From the IMG/VR virus record IMGVR_UViG_3300042562_000881, positions 1 through 27,162 of that record: DNA of 27,162 nucleotides. The stretch is one strand, 5' to 3'. This stretch comes from a virus. Shown piece by piece: positions 19,367-27,162 of the stretch. Each line of letters opens with the position of its first letter. Position 1 is the first letter of the stretch. Under the pieces are notes generated by a model. It did no database searches, had not been told where the DNA came from, and worked only from the letters and a program-made list of their open reading frames with translations. A program made the position numbers and the translations under genes.

Positions 19367-19376
19367 GCGCGGGACG

Positions 19377-20075
19377 CTATTGGATTTCCCGCGCCCGGTC
19401 AATACCGGAGGCGAATCGTCGCATCTCCAGCGTGACTTGGATTTGACGGTCCTCCCAGCCTCCTCTGGGCGGGTTGCCGAATGTCAGCGCGGCGAACCGC
19501 TCGGGCCGATCCACCGGAGATCCGATCGGCACCGCGGCCAGCCCTCCACCGTCGGGGTGGTGGTCGATCATGCCGAACGGGTGGCCGGTTGCGCGGATCG
19601 CGCTCCAGATCGTCAAATCTTCCGGGCAGTAAGGGTCACGCGGCATCCCGCGAAGGATCGCCAGCGCCGCGGTGATGGTCTCGCGCCGGATCGAGTAGCA
19701 GGCACCGAAGGCGTCGCGTCGGGCTGTCATCGTCGAGCAGCACCCGACCGTGCCGGCGGCGAACAAGTCAGGCTGAACCAGCAGCGTGTCGGCGTCGATC
19801 TTGGCGACGACATTGGCCCCGGTTGACAGCATGGATTCGAGGATGCCGATGCAGCACTCGGTGCCGTTCAGGTTGCCGCGCCTGGCGAACTTCGTCACGT
19901 CGTAGGCGGCGCCCATCCGCCACAGTTGGCCCTGCACCCATCCCGGCAGGCGGTGCTCGGAGTCGTCGAAGACCCATGCCCGGACGCCGAGCTGCGCCAG
20001 GTGGCGCACGCACTCGATCACCGGCAGCGCGTCGCCACCGTAGGCGAAGACGGCGGCTGTCAGGCTGGCCGCCAT
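19377..20075 (-). CDS. Glycosyltransferase-like protein within the tail operon
   Basis: 232 residues from ATG 20075. It has a GT-A-like order: beta-strand and VFDDSEHRLPG (35-45), NLNGTECCIGILESML, then AKIDADTLLVQPDLF (91-105) carrying a DxD metal/nucleotide-sugar site, and CPEDLTIWSAI (150-160) where GT-A enzymes carry a catalytic acidic pair. It would transfer a sugar, either to a virion protein or to the host surface; the acceptor is unknown. It overlaps the upstream structural gene by 16 bp and lies between tail genes in the same operon. The frame open to 20336 is Arg-rich shadow. The enzyme class is inferred from motifs only. Confidence 0.7.
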   Translation of the reverse strand: MAASLTAAVFAYGGDALPVIECVRHLAQLGVRAWVFDDSEHRLPGWVQGQLWRMGAAYDVTKFARRGNLNGTECCIGILESMLSTGANVVAKIDADTLLVQPDLFAAGTVGCCSTMTARRDAFGACYSIRRETITAALAILRGMPRDPYCPEDLTIWSAIRATGHPFGMIDHHPDGGGLAAVPIGSPVDRPERFAALTFGNPPRGGWEDRQIQVTLEMRRFASGIDRAREIQ

Positions 20076-21034
20076 GTGATCGGGCCAAGCTGGATCTGGG
20101 TGACGTTCCCGGCGCCGTCGCTGTAGGCGATCGGTACCGAGACAGCCGTCAAAGAGTTGGCCGGAAGGGAAGATGCGAAGAACGGGCCTGTCACGGCCGT
20201 CACCTCGTCGCTGCCGTCGAGCGTCAGGGTGACGTAGAGCAGCCCTGCGATGGGGAATGCGCGGGTCTGGTAGATCTGAGCGTAGAACGTCTCGCCGCTG
20301 CCGTAGGTCGTCGCACCGTAGGCCGTCGAGACCCACGCGTTGCCTGTCGGGTCATAGATCCGATCCGCATCGGCAGCGCGTTCGAGCACGTCGTCGGTGC
20401 CGTCGTTGATCAGACCTGCGCCGGTGCCGTCGATGGTGATTGTCCAGTTAAGGTCATCGTCCGACTCCCACGCCTGCCATCCGGTGCGCGAGTAGCTGCC
20501 GAGCTGCACCGTGGTATCGTCGCAGACCAGCACGGCAGGTCGCGCCGGCCATGTGTCCGCGTTGCCCTCGTAGGTCGTCGAGATCGAAAATGCCGTGCCG
20601 CCGTTGTAGGTCGTCCTGCCGTAGGTTGTGGCATTGAAGGTGCCATACGGCGCGACTGTGGTGGTCGCTGCCATCGTGGCCACGACGTTGGTGTCGTCCT
20701 CGATGTCGGCATTCCCGGTGCCAGGGTCGAAGGTCATGGTGAAGCCGCCGCTCGTCCAGACATCCGGCTCCAGCGGCTTGAAGAATCCATCTGGCACCAG
20801 CGTGCCGAGGACGGCGGATGTTGCTGCCACGTTGGCACCGCTCCCGCCGTAGAACCCGCCGAGGCCACGCGACGCATCCATGAGAGCCATCGTCGGGTCT
20901 TGCACAGCCACCGCGTTCGTCGAGCCACCGGTCAGGAAATATACAGTCGTGCCGTGCAGGCCGATGACGACGCCGCCCTGCATGTAGAGGTTGCCGAACT
21001 CATCGACGGCTGTGGAAAACGGTGCGGCTGTCAT
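20060..21034 (-). CDS. Tail structural protein of unknown type
   Basis: 324 residues, beta-rich, Gly/Thr-rich, almost no Lys. It has recurring Tyr-Gly-Thr stretches: YGTFNATTYGRTTYNGGTAF, STAYGATTYGSGETFYAQIY. The N-terminus (DEFGNLYMQGGVVIGLHGTT) resembles the short beta repeats of fibre or baseplate proteins. It follows the tail-hub-like gene by 2 bp, so a baseplate or tip component is likely. No enzymatic motif seen. Confidence 0.7.
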   Translation of the reverse strand: MTAAPFSTAVDEFGNLYMQGGVVIGLHGTTVYFLTGGSTNAVAVQDPTMALMDASRGLGGFYGGSGANVAATSAVLGTLVPDGFFKPLEPDVWTSGGFTMTFDPGTGNADIEDDTNVVATMAATTTVAPYGTFNATTYGRTTYNGGTAFSISTTYEGNADTWPARPAVLVCDDTTVQLGSYSRTGWQAWESDDDLNWTITIDGTGAGLINDGTDDVLERAADADRIYDPTGNAWVSTAYGATTYGSGETFYAQIYQTRAFPIAGLLYVTLTLDGSDEVTAVTGPFFASSLPANSLTAVSVPIAYSDGAGNVTQIQLGPITWRPA

Positions 21035-21036
21035 CG

Positions 21037-22824
21037 TTAGTTGATGGTGATGTTCGTCTGCGGAGTCTGCCGCACCTTGCCGCCGAGGGTGGCAAAGTTG
21101 AAGCGCGACGGCGCGCCAATCTCTATATCGAGGGAAGTCGCCGCGAGATCGTAGGTGACGACGCGAGGCAGGGCGTCGGCAGTCGCGAGGCCAGTCTGCG
21201 CGCCGGTGATTCGATACGTATACTGGAGGTAGTTGACAAGCCCTCCGAGGTCGCTGACAACGAGTCGCAGCGATCCTTCGTAGGGATCAAAGTTCTGCGC
21301 GCTGAGGAGGTTGGAGGCTAGGCTCGCAGGCGGCTCCAGGTATTCGTAGTCCTGCGGCTTGTAGATTGTTTGCGGCGAGGAATACGTCGAGGTGGTCAGG
21401 ATCGCGTCCACCTCGAAGTCGAGGTATAGAAAGTTGATATCGGTCGAATCCTGCCTCCCTTCTGGTGCCTTTGATGTCCCGGAGAAATACAGAATCGGAG
21501 TCTGCCTCACCCACGGGAATGACTGCGACCACAAAGGCTCGGCTGTTGCTGCCACCGGCACCGAGTTGAAAGTTGCCTTGGTGGTGATCACCTGCGCCCG
21601 GTAGAGCCTGCCCGTGACCTTGACCTTCTGCGCGCTGGCATAGACGCCTGTCGCCCAGTCTGGAGTGTCGGCCTTGATGACGAGGTTCTTGCCCGTGAAT
21701 GATGTGATGACAGTGCCAGTCTCTGCATCCCGCACCTGATAGGCAGGCTGTTGCACGCTTTGATGTGTAGTGACGCTATCGACCGGTTGTCGGTTGAAAT
21801 ACCACAGCGATTCACCATTCGCGAGGGTGGCATCAGACGTCCCTTCGCGGGGATAGTTGGCGAACTTCGTCCGGCTCTCAGCTACCTGCGGGATCAGCGC
21901 GATGATCGCGTTTTTGATCGCTGTCGAGGTGTTCATCGGCTTCGTCTGAGCGACAAACGTCTGGTAATCGTCAGGCGGCAGGAACGTGTCGAGTTCCTTT
22001 CCCGACAGGCCCATCGTCTGGATCCTTCCGGTGATGGCGCTGCCGCTCGCCTGCTCGACGAACTCCGGGCGCCCGTCAGCAGGAGACAGGCGGCGGCGGG
22101 TGTATTTGATGACGACCTGCGAAGGCTTCAGATCCGGCCTGCTGGTCAGATCAAAGTCAACGAGCGGCGCAGTCCCGACGGCATAGGTCTGGGCCGACAT
22201 CCCGGAGCGACGGGACAGGTTGAAAATCGGATCAGCTCCTCCGCTGTAGTCGAACCAGCCGATTGAGTCCGGCACCCACCGCATGAGTTCCGCCAGGACG
22301 TCCGCGCAGGTCATCATGCTGAGTTGCAGCTTCGGGATCGTGAATGTGCTGGCGATGGTTCCAACCACAAGCGGCGCGCCGAGCACGATTGCACGAGCAA
22401 GCAGTGCCTCGATGTTGGCCTTCACCGTCGCTTCGTTGAAGATGATCGTCGGGCGATCCTGCGTGTTCGTGCCGCTGCTCACGCTGCTGGTGATGTCGAT
22501 CTTCCGCAGGAACTGCCACGGTCCCTCGACGACGACCTGCACGCCGAAGTTCGTCGCTCGTGCTTGCGTCACCCACCCGCGGAACTGGCGGCTTGCAGGG
22601 AATGCGCCGATGGCTGGGATCCACAGCTCCACGCGCTGCCCGACATCGGGAATGATCGTCTCGCCGGCGTTGATGCTCTCGGTGCGGCAGGTCCACGTCA
22701 GGACATCCGGCCCGAGGTTCTCGAAGCGCAGGCTGGCGTTGACCGCGAGCAGGTCGGCCCCGAGGAATCGGTCAGTCGCGTTCAGGGTTTTCCCGGCCTC
22801 GCCCTTGATGATGTAGTCGGTCAT
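21037..22824 (-). CDS. Tail hub / baseplate-like protein
   Basis: 595 residues. The first 200 residues look like the beta-barrel tail-hub domain of gp27/late-control-D-like proteins: DVLTWTCRTESINAGETIIP, VGQRVELWIPAIGAF, FRGWVTQARATNFGVQVVVE and TCADVLAELMRWVPDSIGWF. The rest is a long, mixed region that may build the tail tip. Such proteins close the tail tube after the tape measure, and the gene follows the tape-measure-like gene with two bases between (TGACC-ATG). No lysozyme or peptidase domain is visible. Confidence 0.72.
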   Translation of the reverse strand: MTDYIIKGEAGKTLNATDRFLGADLLAVNASLRFENLGPDVLTWTCRTESINAGETIIPDVGQRVELWIPAIGAFPASRQFRGWVTQARATNFGVQVVVEGPWQFLRKIDITSSVSSGTNTQDRPTIIFNEATVKANIEALLARAIVLGAPLVVGTIASTFTIPKLQLSMMTCADVLAELMRWVPDSIGWFDYSGGADPIFNLSRRSGMSAQTYAVGTAPLVDFDLTSRPDLKPSQVVIKYTRRRLSPADGRPEFVEQASGSAITGRIQTMGLSGKELDTFLPPDDYQTFVAQTKPMNTSTAIKNAIIALIPQVAESRTKFANYPREGTSDATLANGESLWYFNRQPVDSVTTHQSVQQPAYQVRDAETGTVITSFTGKNLVIKADTPDWATGVYASAQKVKVTGRLYRAQVITTKATFNSVPVAATAEPLWSQSFPWVRQTPILYFSGTSKAPEGRQDSTDINFLYLDFEVDAILTTSTYSSPQTIYKPQDYEYLEPPASLASNLLSAQNFDPYEGSLRLVVSDLGGLVNYLQYTYRITGAQTGLATADALPRVVTYDLAATSLDIEIGAPSRFNFATLGGKVRQTPQTNITIN

Positions 22825-22826
22825 GG

Positions 22827-24554
22827 TCAGTTGCCGGAGCGGATACGAGCTTGGAGTTCATCGATCTGGCGCTTCTGCGCCACCGTGCGCCGGTCCAACT
22901 CCCCCATCAACTGGATGAGCTGCGTGACGTTGGTGTTCACTCCTCCGATGCTGGTATTGATGGATCCGTTGAGGGTCTGGAGAGCGATGGCGACCTTCGA
23001 TGTCTCGCTTGCTGCGATCACACCGTCTGCGACGGCACCTTTCAGAGCTTCGACCGCTGCGACCTGCCCGGAGTTCTCGGGCCTGGCGCTCTCTGCGATC
23101 AGCTTGATCTCGTCGGCAGCTTGCTTCCCGGTTTCGACGAGTCCGGCCACCTCAGCCTTGATCGTCTCAGCTTGCAGCGTCTGCTCGATCTTCGGAATCT
23201 CGATGGCGATGGACTCGGCCACGGTCGCAGCGTTCGCCATCGCGTCGTTGAGTCCCTGCGCGGTCGTGGCGACAGCCTCGGCGATCTTGCCTCCATTCGC
23301 GGAGAGTTGCGCGTCCAGCGCGTTGACCCTTGCCTCGGTGGCTGCGATCAGAGCTTGAAAAGCCGGATCGTCGAGTTGCCTCTGCGCTTCGATGGCCCCG
23401 CCGGTTTTAGCGAACGGGATTTCACCTTCCGATAGTTTGCCTCGTTCCGACGCCTGCTTCTGGAGTTCATCACGCTGCGCGCGGAGAACCTCGAGCTTTC
23501 GAGTCTCAGCTTGCCGGGAAAGCTCGGTCTGAATCGCCTGCGATTGAGTCGCGAGGAACAGCTCCTGCGCAATGGCTTCCTGCTGCTGTGCTTGCGAGAG
23601 CTGCTCGTTCTGCGCGGCGATCTGCTGGCGGGCCTGCTCCTCACGTGCGGCCGCATCCGCTGCCACGTTGTCGGAGATGGCCTTCACCTCGTCCACGGAC
23701 TCCCCGCGAAGTCGCGCAAGGTCGAGTTCAGCCTCGCGCAGTTTCTCCGTGTTGCTCAGGGCTGCCGCCGTGCTGGCGTTCTGGGCGTCCGTGACGCGCT
23801 GGTAAGCACCGATCAGGTTCTCGGCTTGTTCAGCAGCTAGGACGATCTGGGAAAGCCCGAAGTCGATATTCTCGTCTACTGCCTTGGCCGCGTTCTCCCC
23901 GATCTGCTCGACGGCTTCAGCAAGCAGTGCCGCCTTCTCCGCGGCGTTTGCCGAGTCGTCGGCCATGCCCATGAACACCTTGACTGCGATAGCACCCACG
24001 GCGATCAGAGCGCCCGCAATCGCACCACCGGGGCCGAACACCCCGAGGAACTGCGGAGCCTGCTGGGACATGGCGACAAGCGCCGAGGTGCCGCCAGCCA
24101 CCTGGACGGCGAAGTCTTGCACCTGATAGCCTGCCGACTGGGCGATCACGCCGATGCTGGCGGTCCCTTTCCCTGCTTTCGCTGTGGATGTCGCTGCCTT
24201 GTCGCTCGCCTGAGAGACGGCGTCAATGGAGCGAGCTGCGCCCTTGCCGCTGGTTTCGACGACATGGAGCGCGTCGTCGAGCTTGTCGGTCGCCTGCGCC
24301 GTATCAGTGACCCGGTCATCGAGTTTGACGACGGAGTCGGTCAGGTTGTCGACAGCGCGGTCGACGACCTTGGTCGAGTTGTCAACTTCGTCCAGCTTGC
24401 CGTCCAGCTTGTCGACCGCTTGACTCAGGTCCACGACGGCGACCTCAGCCTCATCGACCTTGTCCACCATCTTGTCGATGGCCTGCGTCGTGTCCTTCGC
24501 GCCGGTCGTGTCGGCCTTGGTCGAGATCTGGATGTCAACTTTGCGGCTCGCCAT
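22827..24554 (-). CDS. Tape measure protein
   Basis: 575 residues. It sets tail length and enters the host membrane during DNA ejection in the family. Long coiled-coil N-terminus with repeated VDKVDEAEVAVVDLSQAVDK and LDDRVTDTAQATDKLDDALH units (11-residue spacing), a hydrophobic central segment (FGPGGAIAGALIAVGAIAVK, about 185-205), then another long coiled coil rich in Ala/Glu/Gln. At about 1.5 angstrom per residue this implies a tail of roughly 85 nm, typical of a short siphovirus. It starts as TGACC-ATG after the upstream gene. Very short Gly linkers and no lytic domain are seen. Confidence 0.82.
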   Translation of the reverse strand: MASRKVDIQISTKADTTGAKDTTQAIDKMVDKVDEAEVAVVDLSQAVDKLDGKLDEVDNSTKVVDRAVDNLTDSVVKLDDRVTDTAQATDKLDDALHVVETSGKGAARSIDAVSQASDKAATSTAKAGKGTASIGVIAQSAGYQVQDFAVQVAGGTSALVAMSQQAPQFLGVFGPGGAIAGALIAVGAIAVKVFMGMADDSANAAEKAALLAEAVEQIGENAAKAVDENIDFGLSQIVLAAEQAENLIGAYQRVTDAQNASTAAALSNTEKLREAELDLARLRGESVDEVKAISDNVAADAAAREEQARQQIAAQNEQLSQAQQQEAIAQELFLATQSQAIQTELSRQAETRKLEVLRAQRDELQKQASERGKLSEGEIPFAKTGGAIEAQRQLDDPAFQALIAATEARVNALDAQLSANGGKIAEAVATTAQGLNDAMANAATVAESIAIEIPKIEQTLQAETIKAEVAGLVETGKQAADEIKLIAESARPENSGQVAAVEALKGAVADGVIAASETSKVAIALQTLNGSINTSIGGVNTNVTQLIQLMGELDRRTVAQKRQIDELQARIRSGN

Positions 24555-24556
24555 GG

Positions 24557-26563
24557 TCAGGGTGCTGTTGTTCGCCCGGTGATGCTTGCGTCAATAGAGA
24601 GAGAGAGTCCCCGATAACCAGCTGAAACCTGAGCAATCGCTTCGTGGATCGTGATCTTCGGGGTAATCGTGTCAGGCGATCCGGGAGCAGTGTTGGAGCT
24701 TGTGGAAACTGGAGTGATACCTGCGCTGGGTGAACCATTGGCGGTCGCAATGTTCAAGGACGAATCACTCCTGTGGGTCCGCGATGTCAGAATGATTGAA
24801 GCTCCAGACCCGGAAACAGTGTAGTCGCGATTGATGAAATACGAGGCAGCGAGTTGAGCGCGGGCAGTTGCGGCCCACGTTGACGCGGCTTGACCTGCAA
24901 AGACAGGGACGTTGAATGATTGAGTGATGGAATCGACCGTGACGGAAACCAGAACAGTGCCAGATGCTGGATCTGTGCTGGATGGCGTAATCGAAGCAGG
25001 ACTGGCTACTGGTCCGTAAACGTCGATCGTCGTGGCGCTGTCAACGTGTCGCAGAATGATAATGCCATCGGCCCCGTTCTGCCCTGCGTCGCCGTCAGTC
25101 CCTATCCGGCCGGCTCCGCCGCTGCCAGGGGTGAGAGTTGTTGCCGTGGCGAGAACGCCGCCGCCGTTGCAGTAAACGGTTGAGATGTTGTCGAGCGCCG
25201 AGGTTGTTCCGGCTCGGCCGATACGGTCCGTGCTCGATCCTGATTGAGTCAGCCCCACTGCGGTGGAAGATCCGCCACCGCCGGAAAGGAACCCGGCAGA
25301 TACTCCTCCATCCCCGCCTGCAAAGCCGAGGCTGAGGATTGAACCGCCGCCGATGCCAGTTGATCCGGTGCCACCTCCCCCAGATCCATTTGCGCTCCTT
25401 CCGTTTTGAGCTGCCCCGACGCCACCGCCGCCGCCACCGAATCCGCTGAAGCCGAAAATCGAACTGGTCGTCCCATCCGAGGCCGAAGTCGCTGGTGATG
25501 TCGTCGAACTGATGCCGCCTTTGCCGATGACTGCTGAAACTGTTTGCGCGCTTGCTGATGCGGATCCGGCAATGAGCCTGCCAGCGCCCCCACCGCCGCC
25601 GCTGCGGCCTCCAGACCGACCGCCGCCCGCTCCGCCGCCGCCTGCAATGAGGTAGTCGATTGAGGCTGAGGTGTTGATTCTGACGATGGAGTCAGCCGTC
25701 AGCTTGTGCCACCGGTATGTTGTGCCGCCGTCAACATAGGTTCCGGTCGTGTAGCCGGATGCAGCCGGAAGCGAGATGAAGTTCACCTGCTTGATGGGGC
25801 TCACCAAAGAAAGCCCAAGAGAAGACAGGACACGAAGCTGGCCTGGGACGGGAACAGATACCGTGCCTCCGCTTGCCACGGTTGGAGAGCTGGTTGTCGG
25901 ATCAGTGCCGTCGGTCGTGTAGTGACTGGTCGCGCCGGCTGTTGGAATCGTGACGGTCACGGTGACCGTCCCGGCTGGTTGGGCGGAACTTTCAGGTGAT
26001 ACGTATACTTCAGGCAACCCCCCTGATTCAATGAATCCCCGGCAGATGATGGCGCTGTTAGTTTCTCCGGTCTTTACCGCAAGCGCCTTCACGCGGAACG
26101 TGCCAGCCTGAAGAAACGAAGACCCGCTTGCGATTGTGGGGGATCCTGTCGTCGGATCGGTGCCGTCGGTCGTGTAATGGATCGCGGTTGCATCTGCTTG
26201 CGTGATCGTCACTTGAGTCTGAACAGTGCCCGATGCTGTGGCGGTCTCAACTTGATTGGTGCCGTCGTAAACGATGTCTCCAAGGTAGGCTGTTACAGTG
26301 CCGCTTTGGTCCTTCAGAAACTCATACAAGCTGCCGATTTCGGCCTCGCAGTCTGACACGCTTGCAAACGCTGTAACGCTTGAAAACGAGGCGGTGATTG
26401 CTGATCCCGGGCGGGCATAGTTCCGTGATTCAGTGACGCCGATGTAGTTCACCGTCTCCGAATTCACGGAGTAATCGACCCGCAGACCCTGAGTGTCGCT
26501 TGATGCGCCATCAGAGCCAGCGAGGTCGTAATACCTCGATCCTATTTCAAGGCGGCATTTCAT
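24557..26563 (-). CDS. Mosaic tail protein with CHB_HEX_C-like and glycine-rich adhesin domains
   Basis: 668 residues. The N-terminal 105 residues look like a tail-protein domain (LEIGSRYYDLAGSDGASSDT). Two similar beta domains follow, each with HYTTDGTDPTT (129-139 and 214-224), the signature of chitobiase C-terminal-like (CHB_HEX_C) repeats. Residues about 300-505 are a glycine-rich domain (YLIAGGGGAGGG, FGGGGGGVGAA, FLSGGGGSS, ending GADGIIILRHVDS), typical of phage adhesins that use loops of a polyglycine lattice. The C-terminal 150 residues resemble another structural domain (TPKITIHEAIAQVSAGYRGL). Position between tail tube and tape measure is unusual for an adhesin. Overlaps the upstream gene by ATGA. 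Confidence 0.75.
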   Translation of the reverse strand: MKCRLEIGSRYYDLAGSDGASSDTQGLRVDYSVNSETVNYIGVTESRNYARPGSAITASFSSVTAFASVSDCEAEIGSLYEFLKDQSGTVTAYLGDIVYDGTNQVETATASGTVQTQVTITQADATAIHYTTDGTDPTTGSPTIASGSSFLQAGTFRVKALAVKTGETNSAIICRGFIESGGLPEVYVSPESSAQPAGTVTVTVTIPTAGATSHYTTDGTDPTTSSPTVASGGTVSVPVPGQLRVLSSLGLSLVSPIKQVNFISLPAASGYTTGTYVDGGTTYRWHKLTADSIVRINTSASIDYLIAGGGGAGGGRSGGRSGGGGGAGRLIAGSASASAQTVSAVIGKGGISSTTSPATSASDGTTSSIFGFSGFGGGGGGVGAAQNGRSANGSGGGGTGSTGIGGGSILSLGFAGGDGGVSAGFLSGGGGSSTAVGLTQSGSSTDRIGRAGTTSALDNISTVYCNGGGVLATATTLTPGSGGAGRIGTDGDAGQNGADGIIILRHVDSATTIDVYGPVASPASITPSSTDPASGTVLVSVTVDSITQSFNVPVFAGQAASTWAATARAQLAASYFINRDYTVSGSGASIILTSRTHRSDSSLNIATANGSPSAGITPVSTSSNTAPGSPDTITPKITIHEAIAQVSAGYRGLSLSIDASITGRTTAP

Positions 26564-27162
26564 GGGGCAGCGACAGCGGCGACAGTGAAGAGCGCGACGG
26601 GCGCTCCGGCGCTGAACGTGCGCTTCGCTGCTAGCGTCAACTGGCCGAGGCGGTTGTCAGTTGGTGAGAATCGCTTTTGCAGATCAATTAATTGCACCGC
26701 AGCGCAATCGAAGTTGATGCCGCCGACGGTTGCCGTTGCGATGTCGAGCGTGGAAGATGCGAGGTCTTCGCCTGTATCGAGGGATCCGAAAAACCCATCG
26801 AAGGAGCTTTCAGCGACTCCGGTAGGAATACAGGTGATGGTCGCACCAAGGTTCTGAAGGCTCATGTCCACAGTGCCGATCCCGTCAACGGTTACCGGGT
26901 TGAGCGAGAGGTCGAAGGAAATCTCGAAGCCGCCTTCGGAGAAGAACGTCAATCCACCTCCAAGAGTGGCTTGATACGGAGCGGTGATGATCTTCGATGG
27001 GTCGAATGCGGTCCCGATGGGGTTTCCTCCTGCCACCGCGTAGTAGTCGGCCAGCGCCGCCGGGTCACCGCTGATTTCCAGAAGGCCGGTGAACTGCACG
27101 CTTCCGAAGGCTGTGTTGTTGGCGCTGCACCGAATGCTCGGCATCTGCGTGATCGCAGCATT
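26560..27162 (-). CDS. Tail-tube-like protein, 5-prime end cut by window edge
   Basis: The frame is open to the last base (201 codons), so the N-terminus may lie outside; an internal ATG at 27144 gives 194 residues but has no start motif. Beta-rich: FGSVQFTGLLEISGDPAALA, YQATLGGGLTFFSEGGFEIS and a long GTVDMSLQNLGATITCIPTG; DNRLGQLTLAAKRTF near the end. Sequence character and the position two genes before the tape measure fit a major tail tube or related structural protein. I cannot exclude a minor tail protein. Confidence 0.55.
   Translation of the reverse strand, partial: NAAITQMPSIRCSANNTAFGSVQFTGLLEISGDPAALADYYAVAGGNPIGTAFDPSKIITAPYQATLGGGLTFFSEGGFEISFDLSLNPVTVDGIGTVDMSLQNLGATITCIPTGVAESSFDGFFGSLDTGEDLASSTLDIATATVGGINFDCAAVQLIDLQKRFSPTDNRLGQLTLAAKRTFSAGAPVALFTVAAVAAP

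Noticed and set aside
19043-19376. 10-bp repeat GCGCGGGACG at both ends of the small beta-rich gene (19043-19052 and 19367-19376)
   Set aside because: Too short in G+C-rich DNA to claim a mobile cassette; it encodes part of ordinary codons at both gene ends.

Overview
The window is a nearly gapless stretch of a G+C-rich tailed bacteriophage (Caudoviricetes) genome or prophage. The evidence is a large-terminase ATPase domain, a small-terminase-like HTH protein, a Mu gpF-like head protein, a tape-measure-like protein, a tail hub-like protein, tail-fibre-like proteins, a holin and an endolysin. Every protein gene and the single tRNA that I can support lies on the minus strand, so transcription runs from 27162 towards 1. 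Open frames on the plus strand are shadows. No integrase, portal, protease or major capsid gene is visible. The host cannot be named from the sequence: the base composition and weak Shine-Dalgarno use would fit a G+C-rich Gram-negative host, and Verrucomicrobiota or Planctomycetota is only a guess.

Layout in the direction of transcription. (1) 27162-16199 is the late tail and lysis block: a tail-tube-like protein (open at the window edge), a mosaic protein with chitobiase-C-like and glycine-rich adhesin domains, a tape measure, a tail hub-like protein, an unknown structural protein, a glycosyltransferase-like protein, a small beta-rich protein, a tail-fibre-like protein, a Pro-Glu-repeat protein, a holin and an M15-type endolysin. 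(2) 16087-16016 is a tRNA with a CAU anticodon, followed by a strong terminator. (3) 15931-11864 holds two early transcription units: a zinc-ribbon protein, a RecE-like exonuclease and a RecT-like annealase; then three small or coiled-coil genes; then a duplicated membrane protein and a winged-helix-like protein. (4) 11801-4669 is the long replication operon: small genes, a Cro-like HTH, an SF2 helicase, a repeat protein with a clamp-like tail, a VRR-NUC nuclease, two tiny genes, a Toprim primase-helicase, a zinc-site protein and an SSB-like protein, closed by a terminator. (5) 4668-4205 is the only long non-coding stretch. It has three tandem 9-bp repeats, nested inverted repeats and AT-rich DNA, and is a candidate origin or packaging/regulatory region. 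(6) 4204-1 carries the head morphogenesis protein, a ParB-domain DNA methyltransferase, the small terminase, two coiled-coil proteins and the large terminase, which runs off the left edge. Because terminase is at the left and the tail tube at the right, the missing portal and capsid genes would lie between them on a circular map.

The early region has a distinctive architecture. Three intergenic modules place a Rho-independent terminator directly against a promoter of the form TTGCAC-N16-TAGNNT. Transcripts then begin with CA-rich, nearly G-free leaders containing CCAACC, and ACC directly precedes many ATG codons where a Shine-Dalgarno sequence would be expected. Most genes overlap by ATGA, which implies translational coupling. 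Functionally, the RecE/RecT/SSB set, helicase, VRR-NUC and primase-helicase form a phage-encoded replication and recombination system; the methyltransferase probably protects the phage DNA; and the terminase, head, tail and lysis genes build and release virions.
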